Positions 34,583 through 42,446 of a stretch of DNA of 57,830 nucleotides are shown here, piece by piece; position 1 is the first letter of the stretch; the number at the start of each line of letters is the position of its first letter. The DNA is from an uncultured Burkholderiales bacterium. Lineage in GTDB: Bacteria > Pseudomonadota > Gammaproteobacteria > Burkholderiales > Burkholderiaceae_C. Position numbers and translations under genes: made by a program. The notes beneath the pieces are model-generated. The model ran no database searches and had not been told where the DNA came from. It saw only the letters and a list, made by a program, of their open reading frames with translations. The stretch spans positions 1 through 57,830 of the forward strand of contig CAIJIT010000283.1 in NCBI GenBank assembly GCA_903820745.1, in the 5' to 3' direction.

Positions 34583-36319
34583 ATGAGCAAAGTCATAGTT
34601 TTCGCGATGCCGGTTTTTCTGCTGTTGATCGCCATCGAATGGGTTTGGGGCCGGGTTCGCGCAGGTCGCGATGTCTACCGCTTCAACGATGCCATCAACA
34701 GCCTCAGCCTCGGGGTCATCAGCCAGCTCGCCGGCGTGTTGACAAGGTTGCTGACGATCGGCATCTACAGCGCAGTCTTCGGCGCCATCGCGATCTTTCC
34801 GAAGCTGGAGTTCTGGAACAACTGGTACGGCTGGGTCTTCGCCCTGCTCTTTTACGATTTTTGCTATTACTGGTTGCACCGCGCCGGCCACGAAGTCGCG
34901 CTCTTCTGGGCCGCCCATGTCGTGCACCATCAGAGCCAGGAATACAACCTGTCAACCGCGCTGCGCCAATCCTCGAGCGGCGCCCTCTTCGGCTGGATTT
35001 TCTATCTGCCGATGGCGATTGCCGGCGTGCCGCCGCTGCTCTTCGGCATCGTCGCGATGATCGATTTGCTCTACCAGTTCTGGGTCCACACCGAGCTGAT
35101 CGACCGGCTCGGCTGGTTTGACCGGGTGTTTTGCTCACCCAGTAACCACCGGGTCCACCATGCCGTCAACGACCGCTATATCGACCGCAACTACGGCGGC
35201 ATGTTGGTCATCTGGGACCGCATGTTCGGCAGCTTCCAGCCCGAAATCGAGTCGGATCGATGCGTCTACGGCACCCGCAGCCCGCTCGAAAGCTGGGACC
35301 CGCTATGGGCCAATGCCGAGGTTTACTGCGCTCTGGCAAGGAACAGCTGGCGCACCAGGAATTGGGCCGACAAGCTCAGGGTCTGGTTCAAAGCGCCCGG
35401 CTGGCAACCCGCCGATCTGGCCTTGATTGATCCCAAACCGGCTTTCATCCTGGCTTCGGTCAGGCGCTATGACCCAGCGCTGAGCCGCGCGAGCTGCTGG
35501 TTCATCGGCGCGCAGTTCGCCTTGATCCTGGCGGCGGTGTCGCAATTCCTCTGGGCGGAGGACAGCATGCCGGCCGGTCAGTCTGCCATCTGGGTCGTGT
35601 CAATCAGCAGCGCCCTCTGGGCCATCGGTCTGTTCATGCAAGGCCGCCTGGCCCTGCTCGAGCTGCTGCTGCTGGAAACTGCCCTGCTGGCAACGCTGGC
35701 TGCGCTGGGCTGGATCGCTTTCCCGATGGCGCTGAAGCCAATGCCGATGTCGATCGCTTGCGTCTTCGTGCTGCAGCGGGCGATTTCATCGCAAGGCCTG
35801 GGCAAATTCGACCGGCTGCTCGGCGCCGCCTTGCTGGCTTCACTCGCCGGCGATGTGCTGCTGATGTTGCCGGGCGATCATTTCATCGCCGGCCTGGCAG
35901 CGTTCCTGGTCGCCCATCTGTTCTACATCGCCCTGTTCCGCCAGCAAGCGCCCTGGTTTCCCGACCGCCGCGCCCTGGCTGCAAGCCTGGGCTTTGGCGC
36001 GCTGATGTACGCCGCGCTCTGGAGCAGCCTCGCAGACCCGGTGCTGAAGCTGGCCGTCGGCGGCTATATCGGCGTGATTTCGCTGATGGTCGCGCAAGCG
36101 ATCGGCCGCGCCAGGGTGATTGGCGATGCGGCGTCAAGCTGGGTCGCGATCGGCGCTTGCCTGTTCATGCTCAGCGACTCATTGATCGCCATCGATCGCT
36201 TCCTCACGCCGCTGCCCATGGCCTCGCTATGGATCCTCAGCAGCTATTTCGCCGCCCAGATGCTGATCGTTCATCACAGCCGGGCGATGTCTGCCGGAGC
36301 CGGGATCAACCCGCGTTAA
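34583..36319 (+). CDS. Fusion of alkylglycerol-monooxygenase-like hydroxylase and YhhN/TMEM86 lysoplasmalogenase domain
   Basis: A 578-residue integral membrane protein with two enzymatic domains. Residues about 1-310 are a fatty-acid-hydroxylase-superfamily domain with the eight-histidine diiron set: H99 and H103 (HRAGH), H112, H115 and H116 (HVVHH), H169 (WVHTEL), H189, H192 and H193 (NHRVHH). The sequence HHQSQEYNLSTALRQS matches the alkylglycerol monooxygenase hallmark. Residues about 395-570 form a YhhN/TMEM86 domain (SLAGDVLLMLPGDHFIAGLA and LFMLSDSLIAIDRF with conserved aspartates), a family that includes lysoplasmalogenases. Both activities cleave ether or vinyl-ether lipids, so the fusion predicts a bifunctional ether-lipid-degrading enzyme. 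That function is inference. Confidence 0.9.
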   Translation: MSKVIVFAMPVFLLLIAIEWVWGRVRAGRDVYRFNDAINSLSLGVISQLAGVLTRLLTIGIYSAVFGAIAIFPKLEFWNNWYGWVFALLFYDFCYYWLHRAGHEVALFWAAHVVHHQSQEYNLSTALRQSSSGALFGWIFYLPMAIAGVPPLLFGIVAMIDLLYQFWVHTELIDRLGWFDRVFCSPSNHRVHHAVNDRYIDRNYGGMLVIWDRMFGSFQPEIESDRCVYGTRSPLESWDPLWANAEVYCALARNSWRTRNWADKLRVWFKAPGWQPADLALIDPKPAFILASVRRYDPALSRASCWFIGAQFALILAAVSQFLWAEDSMPAGQSAIWVVSISSALWAIGLFMQGRLALLELLLLETALLATLAALGWIAFPMALKPMPMSIACVFVLQRAISSQGLGKFDRLLGAALLASLAGDVLLMLPGDHFIAGLAAFLVAHLFYIALFRQQAPWFPDRRALAASLGFGALMYAALWSSLADPVLKLAVGGYIGVISLMVAQAIGRARVIGDAASSWVAIGACLFMLSDSLIAIDRFLTPLPMASLWILSSYFAAQMLIVHHSRAMSAGAGINPR

Positions 36320-36327
36320 CCCATCGG

Positions 36328-36729
36328 TCAAGCCCCCTTGAGTGCCATTGCCTGGCGGGCCGCCTGGGCCAGGAAGCCGCTGCGTGTGGATCCTTGGCTG
36401 CGCGCGAAAGCGTCGATCTCATCGACCAGATTGGCCGGCAAACTGATGTTCAGCCGCACCGGGCTCGTATCCATGCGGCTCAGGTCAACATCGGCCAGCA
36501 TCCAAGCGCCGCCCTGGTACTGAGCATCGGCGGTCAGCAGTTCCAAGGCCGTAGGCTCAGGCACGGCTTGCGCACCCTCGCCATGAAAGTGCGCCTGCAC
36601 CGCCTCTTGAATCGCTGCAGGCAGACCGGCCCATTCATCAGCCGCGGCGAAACAACCGGGGAAGTCGGGAAAAGTCACACCATGCGCGTGCTTGGCATCA
36701 CCGCCATGCACATAGACAGGGTAGAGCAT
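36328..36729 (-). CDS. HicB-like antitoxin/repressor without HicA
   Basis: A 133-residue protein with the HicB fold (MLYPVYVHGGD, GVTFPDFPGCFAAADEW) and an intact C-terminal ribbon-helix-helix (PVRLNISLPANLVDEIDAFA, then TRSGFLAQAARQ). There is no hicA on either side: the fusion gene ends nine bases beyond its stop, and Fic lies upstream. AAGGAG eight bases before the ATG at 36729 supports this start over an in-frame GTG. It follows fic by 25 bases and probably belongs to the Fic operon, perhaps as its transcriptional repressor. Confidence 0.85.
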   Translation of the reverse strand: MLYPVYVHGGDAKHAHGVTFPDFPGCFAAADEWAGLPAAIQEAVQAHFHGEGAQAVPEPTALELLTADAQYQGGAWMLADVDLSRMDTSPVRLNISLPANLVDEIDAFARSQGSTRSGFLAQAARQAMALKGA

Positions 36730-36754
36730 CGTCGTCACTCCTTGTTTGGCGGCT

Positions 36755-37396
36755 TCATGGTTCTGACTCGCTGGAACTTAGTCCGGCAAGGACCAGTTCG
36801 CGTAGCAGTGCATGGTCGGCGCGTTGGACGCAATCGATTGACGCGCGGATGTAGTTGTTGTCCACCTCGGAGTCATCGCGCAGTGCGAGTCCGTAATTGA
36901 CGGGACCAAACCCGTTGGCAATGGCGATCAGATCAAAAAATAAGCGGGTAATTCGCCCGTTCAGTTCGTAAAACGGATGCAGGGCAATCAGCTCGCTTTG
37001 GTAGTAGGCCAGGCGGTCGGCAAATCGGGCCAAGGGCCAAAGCGCGGCACCCTGCAGGAAGTCTTCATTCTCCAACTCGCGGAAAATGCGGCGTGCTTCG
37101 TTCGGCAAAAACGTGGCACGGCAAAACATCGACCCGCCTTTGACCATGTCCTGTGTGCGGTACTGGCCTGCCCAGTCATACAGGGTATCAAACGTGCGTT
37201 GGTGCAGGGATTGGAAATAGGGTTCGTCAAACCGGGTGTCTGCCGTCAGCTCGGATACAAAAGTTTCGTACGCTTGCTGCAGTAACTGTGCTTCTATTTC
37301 GCGGAGGATTTCGGCATCGCCGATGTTCAGCCGATTGATGGGAAGGTCGGTCCCCGGCTGATAGACGTCACTTTGATGGAACTGATACTTTGACAC
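36755..37396 (-). CDS. Fic-domain toxin (putative AMP-transferase)
   Basis: A 213-residue single-domain Fic protein that would transfer AMP or another nucleotide moiety to a target hydroxyl. The active loop is HPFYELNGR at 140-148. The catalytic H140 and the phosphate-binding N146, G147 and R148 are kept, but the consensus glycine before Asn is Leu (E-L-N in place of D/E-G-N), a variant seen in small cell-filamentation Fic proteins. No internal S/TxxxE inhibitory helix is visible, so it needs a separate antitoxin, which precedes and overlaps it. It begins with GTG at 37396. Confidence 0.9.
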   Translation of the reverse strand: MSKYQFHQSDVYQPGTDLPINRLNIGDAEILREIEAQLLQQAYETFVSELTADTRFDEPYFQSLHQRTFDTLYDWAGQYRTQDMVKGGSMFCRATFLPNEARRIFRELENEDFLQGAALWPLARFADRLAYYQSELIALHPFYELNGRITRLFFDLIAIANGFGPVNYGLALRDDSEVDNNYIRASIDCVQRADHALLRELVLAGLSSSESEP

Positions 37397-37526
37397 GCTG
37401 TTGATCCATCAGCGCTTTGGCTTTGGCCTGAATTTGGAGCGACGAGCTGGGGTGATAGCCTTCAATTCGCATGGAGACGCGCACTGCCTCTTCAAGGCGG
37501 TTTTGGAGTTTTGGCGTGACTTGCAT
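37368..37526 (-). CDS. 52-residue Fic antitoxin with inhibitory motif (VbhA/YhfG-like)
   Basis: A short gene read from 37526 down to a TGA at 37368. The product starts MQVTPKLQNRLEEAVRVS and includes SMRIEG at residues 18-23, exactly the class I Fic inhibitory pattern (S/T)xxxE(G/N); E22 would pair with the second arginine of the Fic loop and block ATP binding. The rest is helical (SLQIQAKAKALMDQ). It overlaps the Fic GTG start by 29 bases in another frame, the arrangement expected of a class I antitoxin-toxin operon. No alternative gene uses this stretch. Confidence 0.88.
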   Translation of the reverse strand: MQVTPKLQNRLEEAVRVSMRIEGYHPSSSLQIQAKAKALMDQQRVKVSVPSK

Positions 37527-37726
37527 GTGCGGGTAGGTAAGTCGGGCTGACGTCGATTTTACCCTGTCTCATGCCGTCAGCTCGTCAATCACGGTCAGGA
37601 GAAATCAACAAGACCTACGGATCGGTCGACTGACCCTGGAGCGAGTCGGTCAGCCCACATCCGCCGGCCCTATAACAAGCCGCCTGTAGCGATCCGTGGC
37701 TTTGATGTCCACACCAGCCCCGCCGC

Positions 37727-38614
37727 TCAAGCCGCCCTTGCAGCCACCGTTTGAATGGCGGCCACAAAGCGCGGCCAGAGAGGCTCGGGCAGGTCATGGC
37801 CCATGCCTTCGATCAGCTCGAGCTGCGCGCCGGGGATGCGGGCCGCCAAGTCGTGGGCCGCAGCCACCGGGATCAAGGGGTCGGCCAGACCATGCAGCAC
37901 CAGGGTCGGCCGCTTGATACGACCCAGCTGCGCGGCGCGCCCGGTGTCGGCGGCGATCGCCATCAACTGCCGGGCGAAACCTTGCGGGCGATTGCTGCGC
38001 CGGACGGCATCCGCACAGACCTGCCGCAACCAGGCTTCAGGTCCCGGATAAGCCGGGCTGCCGATCAGGCGGAACAAGCGGTAGTAATGATCGACCAAGC
38101 TATCCAGGTCATAAGGATCGGCCGGCCTGGCCAGCAAGGCAGCGCTGACCTTCAGGGTCGGACGCGGCAAACCGCGCGCACCGCTGTCCGTCATCATCAG
38201 GGTCAGGCTGCGAACCCGCTCGGGGTGGTTCAAAGCCAGCTGCTGGGCAACCATGCCGCCCATCGAAGCGCCGCAGACATGGGCGCTCTTCAAGCCCAGC
38301 GCGGTCAGGACGCCGGCCGCATCGTCGGCCATGTCGCTGAGGCTGTAGGCGCTGCGCACCGGCCAGCGGGCCAGCCGCTGCAGCGCGGCCAGGGCCAGAT
38401 TGGGCGCCCCCAACCCGTCGAAATTCTGGCTCAGACCGACGTCCCGGTTATCGAAACGGATGACCCGAAAGCCCTGGTCCAGCATCTGCTGCACCAGCCC
38501 CCGATGCCAAGCTGTCAGTTGCATACCCAGGCCCATGATCAGCAGCAGCGGTTCACCCGTCGGTTTGCCCAGGTCTTCGACCTCGATCACGATACCGTTG
38601 GCCGAAATCTGCAT
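37727..38614 (-). CDS. Alpha/beta hydrolase
   Basis: A 295-residue cytoplasmic alpha/beta-hydrolase of the esterase/epoxide-hydrolase-like type. The oxyanion region LLLIMGLGMQLTAWH is followed by the nucleophile elbow CGASMGG (serine near residue 117). The acid LHGLADPLIP and the histidine GMGHDLPEP near residue 278 complete the triad. FDNRDVGLSQ is a conserved strand motif of this group. Its start lies four bases from the stop of the next upstream hydrolase gene, so both form a two-gene operon. Substrate not known. Confidence 0.9.
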   Translation of the reverse strand: MQISANGIVIEVEDLGKPTGEPLLLIMGLGMQLTAWHRGLVQQMLDQGFRVIRFDNRDVGLSQNFDGLGAPNLALAALQRLARWPVRSAYSLSDMADDAAGVLTALGLKSAHVCGASMGGMVAQQLALNHPERVRSLTLMMTDSGARGLPRPTLKVSAALLARPADPYDLDSLVDHYYRLFRLIGSPAYPGPEAWLRQVCADAVRRSNRPQGFARQLMAIAADTGRAAQLGRIKRPTLVLHGLADPLIPVAAAHDLAARIPGAQLELIEGMGHDLPEPLWPRFVAAIQTVAARAA

Positions 38615-38617
38615 CGA

Positions 38618-39433
38618 TCAATGATTTCCGCTGCGGTAGAACCAGCGCCTGGCGCCATGGGGTTCGAACGGCTTCCACGAGGCCGGCTGCTGCGCCAAGC
38701 GGTCGGCCACCGCAAAGAGCGCCAGCGGGTTCAAGCCCATGCCCAGATGGCTGCCATGGACCTCGATGTTTTCACTCAAGGGGCCGGGTTCCATCACGCT
38801 GCAGCGCCAGGACACGATGCCGTCGCTTCGCGAATAGATCGAGGTCGTCGGCAATGAAGGCGGCTGACGGATCTGCGCCAGCAATTCGGGATCATGGCTG
38901 TGCCGGCCATTCATCAATTCGAAGAAGCGCCAGGCATTGGTTGCGCGCGGATGACCGGTGAAGGGCGTGCCCAGGGTGATGACGCAGCGGGTCTGCTCGG
39001 GCAAGGCCTTGGCCAGCTCACGCGCATAGATGCCGCCCAGACTCCAGCCGACCAGGCTGACCGGCTGCTGATGGCGCTCAAACAGGGCCTGCAGGTCAGC
39101 ATTGCATTTTTCCAGCACGCCTTGGCGCGGGCCGAAATTGAAACCCTGACCCCAGGGGTGGGTGACATAGCCGAGATGGTCAAGAAAACGCCGCAGCGGC
39201 TCGGTCGTGGTGTCGTTGGCACCAAGCCCCGGGAAGACGATGACTGGATGACCATCGCCGCGTGGCAAGCGGCGCAACCAGGGCGCTGACGCCAGCAAGG
39301 CGGCAAACTCCCAGGGCGCGCGGGCCTCGAGCAGCATCAGCCAGGCATTCGGCGCACGCAAATCCATCCAGGCATGGTCGGCAACTTGTTCGGTATTCGG
39401 CTTCGGTTTGCGGTGCAGGGTCAGCATGGTCAT
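38618..39433 (-). CDS. Alpha/beta hydrolase, lipase-like
   Basis: A 271-residue lipase-like hydrolase. It shows the oxyanion HPVIVFPGLGAND, a nucleophile elbow VGWSLGGIYAREL (GxSxG, serine near residue 135), and the late SDGIVSW and HGSHLGMGLNP that supply the acid and histidine. I used the ATG at 39433; a TTG 13 codons upstream would extend it into sequence with no motif. It precedes the other hydrolase by three bases. Function could be esterase or triacylglycerol lipase; no export signal. Confidence 0.85.
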   Translation of the reverse strand: MTMLTLHRKPKPNTEQVADHAWMDLRAPNAWLMLLEARAPWEFAALLASAPWLRRLPRGDGHPVIVFPGLGANDTTTEPLRRFLDHLGYVTHPWGQGFNFGPRQGVLEKCNADLQALFERHQQPVSLVGWSLGGIYARELAKALPEQTRCVITLGTPFTGHPRATNAWRFFELMNGRHSHDPELLAQIRQPPSLPTTSIYSRSDGIVSWRCSVMEPGPLSENIEVHGSHLGMGLNPLALFAVADRLAQQPASWKPFEPHGARRWFYRSGNH

Positions 39434-39612
39434 AGGTTGCAAAAGACTGCCCCATGGTATCGAATCGCTCAATTTTCCTCGCGAGTGCTTCCCCTAACTG
39501 CGGACTCCAGTTCATGGCCGGCTCGCCCTGCGACAGCCGGGCTGATCGCGCCGTCCCGGACAGGCCAGTGAGAGCGGCCGTAGGCAAGGGCGTACTCCCC
39601 CAGCCCATAGAT

Positions 39613-39668
39613 GTCCTTATTAATGGACGTATTTACCAAAAAATACAATAATGTCCTTTATGAAGGAC
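39613..39668. promoter_or_regulatory. Two HipB-type operators GTCC-N8-GGAC before hipB
   Basis: GTCCTTATTAATGGAC (39613-39628) and GTCCTTTATGAAGGAC (39653-39668) share perfect GTCC/GGAC arms with an eight-base AT-rich spacer, exactly the geometry of the E. coli HipB site TATCC-N8-GGATA. They are 40 bases apart, about four helical turns. The second overlaps the hipB ATG. GTATTT/AAATAC (39629-39646) forms a third dyad between them. Confidence 0.82.
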
Positions 39669-39941
39669 AAAATACGTATTCCACAAGACTTGGGTCGTGC
39701 CGTCATGGAGATTCGCAAGACCTCCGGCTTGAAGGCAACCGATATAGCCAGGAATTCCGGTCGCAGCAGGAATGTGCTCAATCGACTGGAACGTGGAGAG
39801 GATGTGACCGTGGCCTCCCTGATGGACATTCTTCGTGTGATGGGGTTGACGCTTCGCCTCGAAAGAGCGGGGCTGCCAAGCTTGGCCGAGATGACCGCTC
39901 GATTCAGCAATCTCGACGATGAGGACGGTGATGCTTCCTGA
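39651..39941 (+). CDS. hipB: HipB-type XRE antitoxin
   Basis: A 96-residue Cro/CI-family DNA-binding antitoxin. The HTH is LKATDIARNSGRSRNVLNRL at about residues 27-46, and the tail LGLTLRLERAGLPSLAEM is typical of HipB. It binds HipA and represses the pair through the GTCC-N8-GGAC operators. Starts at 39651 or 39660 are both possible; neither has a Shine-Dalgarno and both lie in the second operator. It overlaps hipA by 11 bases. Confidence 0.88.
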   Translation: MSFMKDKIRIPQDLGRAVMEIRKTSGLKATDIARNSGRSRNVLNRLERGEDVTVASLMDILRVMGLTLRLERAGLPSLAEMTARFSNLDDEDGDAS

Positions 39942-41178
39942 ACAAATCAAATTGCTCGAAGTAAGCATTGCAGGGGAGCTCAAGGGCCAACTGCTGCGTC
40001 AATCCCGTTACGAATTTCGCTATCTGGACGCGGATGCCTCCCAACCGCCGGTCGGCTTGTTGATGCCTGCCCAGCAACTGACGTATGAGGATGGAGACCT
40101 GTTCCCCGTCATGGATCAGCATTTGCCCGAAGGTGATCTGTTCATGCGCTTGCGCCAGTTGTTTCCCAAACAGGCGTTGACGGCAATGCATTTGCTGGCA
40201 CTGGTCGGAGCCAACGGCATCGGTCGTCTTGGTTACGCGCTGCCGGGGCATGCGCCAGCGCCCAACGCGTCGGTGCTGTCGCGTCAGACGCTGCTCGAGA
40301 CGACCTTCACCCCCGAATTTTTCGATGATCTGGTCAGCGCCTATCTGAGCACCGGTGCCGGCATTGCTGGAATGCAGCCCAAGATCATGGTGCCTGATCG
40401 ACCCACCATTTCAATTCCGACCTTGATCGTCAAAGCGGGATCGCAGGCCTACCCAGGCCTGGCAGCCAATGAATTTCTATGTCTGCGCGCCGCGCAGCGC
40501 GCGGGCATTCAGACGCCTGATTTCGATTTGTCCTACGACGGGCAACTGCTGCTGCTGGACCGCTTCGACATCGAACCCGACGGACAGCGCTTGGGGTTCG
40601 AGGATATTGCGTCGCTGATGGGGCTGCGGGTGCGCGACACGCTTGCGGATCGCAAATACCACGGCAGCTACCAACGTATCGCCGACGTACTGAAACTTCT
40701 GCAACTGCCGGAAGTCAACCTGCATCGATTTTTCGAGCAGGTTGCGTTCACGATCATGGTGCGAAACGGCGACGGCCATCTCAAAAACTATGGCGTCTTG
40801 TACAGGACTCCGCAGGACATCTGGCTTGCCCCGATGTTCGATGTGGTGACAACGTCCATCTATCGCTACCAACGATATGGCGGTGGTCCGAAACTTGAAG
40901 ACCGGACGATGGCGCTCAAACTGTTCTCGGGCAAGGGCCAGACGCGAAGTTATCCCGATACCGCCGAATTGCTGCGCTTTGGCCGGACGGTCTGTGGCGT
41001 CGAGCGCCCCGGTACCGTCCTTGAGAAAATCGCGCAGGCCATGGCCTCGGTATTGGACGATGCACGCCACGATGTCAGGGTCCCGGGTGCAACATTGACA
41101 GCCATGCGGGACGCCTGGCTCATCGGCATGACCTATGCGGCCGAAGCGGCTCGCACGGCCGTCAAGCACAGTGCCTGA
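39931..41178 (+). CDS. hipA: HipA-type serine/threonine kinase toxin
   Basis: A 415-residue HipA-like kinase that in E. coli inactivates glutamyl-tRNA synthetase and induces persistence. The N-terminal domain leads to TGAGIAGMQPKIM (the P-loop-like SGxQPK block), the ATP-binding PTLIVKAGS, and NEFLCLRAAQRAGI. Next is LLLLDRFDI, and the catalytic loop is VRNGDGHLKNYG, with DVVTTSIY as the metal-binding aspartate. All kinase residues look intact. ATG 39931 has GAGGA at good spacing; 39919 is less likely. Confidence 0.92.
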   Translation: MLPEQIKLLEVSIAGELKGQLLRQSRYEFRYLDADASQPPVGLLMPAQQLTYEDGDLFPVMDQHLPEGDLFMRLRQLFPKQALTAMHLLALVGANGIGRLGYALPGHAPAPNASVLSRQTLLETTFTPEFFDDLVSAYLSTGAGIAGMQPKIMVPDRPTISIPTLIVKAGSQAYPGLAANEFLCLRAAQRAGIQTPDFDLSYDGQLLLLDRFDIEPDGQRLGFEDIASLMGLRVRDTLADRKYHGSYQRIADVLKLLQLPEVNLHRFFEQVAFTIMVRNGDGHLKNYGVLYRTPQDIWLAPMFDVVTTSIYRYQRYGGGPKLEDRTMALKLFSGKGQTRSYPDTAELLRFGRTVCGVERPGTVLEKIAQAMASVLDDARHDVRVPGATLTAMRDAWLIGMTYAAEAARTAVKHSA

Positions 41179-41224
41179 GCCCATCGCCAACTCCCGTAAA
41201 AAGGCGGCCTGTCGTGGCCAACGG

Positions 41225-41941
41225 TCAGCCCGGAACGCCCTTGGGCAGGACCCGTTCCAGAGCACGAATCTTTTGCCACAGTACGGCCCGCGGCATCGGC
41301 ATGCCCATTGCCTGCATGCAGCGATCGAGCCGCCCTTGCCGGTTCTTCAGCTGCTCGATGGCCTTGCCTAGATCCCGCAGCACCGAATCACCATAGGCAG
41401 ACTCGGCCTTCGCAATCGCCCGCCTGAGCAGATCAAGCTTCGGTGCCATCATCGCAAGGTCAATCACATCGCGACTGAACACTCCGTCGTCGGCCCACCG
41501 GTCTGAGTTGGCAAGCAGCTTGCTCGTGGCCAGGTCCATTGGGGTGAGTGTGGCGATGCCGCAAACAAGGTCGGCGGCGGTGGGCGGCGCCAGCGCGATA
41601 CGGCCTTCCAGCACGATTTCAAACTTGATCTGCTGCTGCTCGACCTCGAGCATCGTGCGCAGGCCGTATTGATCCGCTCGAAGTTCCCGTACCTGCTTGA
41701 GCACCCTACCGGCGCGGGTCACAGCGGACAAACCTTTCGCACCCATGAGCGCCTGGCGCAGCCGGCCATAGGCGGCGACATCGGAAACCAGAAAGTCGAT
41801 GTCCACCGATTCCCGATACTCGCCATAGCGCAACGCAATCGCGGTGCCGCCGCCGAACAGGCAGTTGTTGTCGCGCAGCACCTGGCCGTCGAGCGCCTCA
41901 AGTACCTTTGCAAGCTTCAAATGGTGGGGCCGTTCAAACAT
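41225..41941 (-). CDS. AbiEii/MenT-type nucleotidyltransferase toxin
   Basis: A 238-residue nucleotidyltransferase of the AbiEii family. The core LFGGGTAIALRYGEYRESVD then IDFLVSD contains GGTxlal and SxDiDF. The basic helix PMDLATSKLLANSDRW and the DVIDLAMM region are the other conserved blocks. Such toxins add nucleotides to tRNA or other targets and stop growth during phage infection. The ATG at 41941 overlaps the stop of the upstream XRE gene by eight bases, as in other type IV or tandem antitoxin-toxin pairs. Confidence 0.9.
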   Translation of the reverse strand: MFERPHHLKLAKVLEALDGQVLRDNNCLFGGGTAIALRYGEYRESVDIDFLVSDVAAYGRLRQALMGAKGLSAVTRAGRVLKQVRELRADQYGLRTMLEVEQQQIKFEIVLEGRIALAPPTAADLVCGIATLTPMDLATSKLLANSDRWADDGVFSRDVIDLAMMAPKLDLLRRAIAKAESAYGDSVLRDLGKAIEQLKNRQGRLDRCMQAMGMPMPRAVLWQKIRALERVLPKGVPG

Positions 41942-42434
41942 CAATCCGGCCCTTGTCACCGGCCTCGCGCAAGGCGTCGATCAACCGCAGCTCGGGCGGT
42001 TCGATTGCATTTTGGTCAAGATGACGCCAGTTGCGCTCGTAGATGCCGAGGGCTTCGGCCGGAGTCAGCTCGTCGATTCCGTGCACCTGCCAGGCGAGCT
42101 GTTTGAGTTGTGGATAGTCGGCCAGCCGGATATGGGCCGGGAGCTGCATTTGCACAGCCGGCGCCAGGGCCTTGGTGGCGGTATCCACGGGTGAGATGCC
42201 GAGTTCGAGTCCCAGCGCTGCTGCGGCATTCATATAAGCCCCCATCGTCACCGACGCCTCGCCGCCCTCGATTCTGTGCAGCGTCATGCGCGACATGCCG
42301 GCGGCCTGCGCAGCACTCGTGGCACTGACCCGCAGGAGCTTGCGATGGGCCCGAATCTGCTGGCCAAGCGCGCGAAGTTTCGCGCTCGCAGATTCGGCGC
42401 TGGCCGAAGTATCTTGATTCAATTTGTCTCTCAT
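41934..42434 (-). CDS. XRE-family antitoxin/repressor paired with the AbiEii-type toxin
   Basis: A 166-residue protein with a Cro/CI helix-turn-helix (SATSAAQAAGMSRMTLHRIE near residues 37-56) and a long C-terminal domain (LADYPQLKQLAWQVHGIDEL, then TPAEALGIYERNWRHLD) found with nucleotidyltransferase toxins. It starts at ATG 42434 (MRDKLNQDTS); a TTG at 42461 would add nine residues that repeat KLNQ. It overlaps its own direct-repeat operator, which suggests autoregulation. Confidence 0.88.
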   Translation of the reverse strand: MRDKLNQDTSASAESASAKLRALGQQIRAHRKLLRVSATSAAQAAGMSRMTLHRIEGGEASVTMGAYMNAAAALGLELGISPVDTATKALAPAVQMQLPAHIRLADYPQLKQLAWQVHGIDELTPAEALGIYERNWRHLDQNAIEPPELRLIDALREAGDKGRIDV

Positions 42435-42446
42435 TTGATTCAATTT
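42414..42446. promoter_or_regulatory. Direct repeats TTGATTCAATTT, candidate XRE operator
   Basis: Two perfect 12-base copies (42414-42425 and 42435-42446) are spaced 21 bases start to start, two helical turns. Each contains the 9-base palindrome TTGATTCAA. GTCTCT (42426-42431) and AGAGAC (42466-42471) are an outer inverted repeat. They cover the start of the XRE gene. Confidence 0.65.

Noticed and set aside
37600-37660. GACTGACC/GGTCAG dyad as terminator
   Set aside because: Short, imperfect stem with a long loop and no T-run on either strand.
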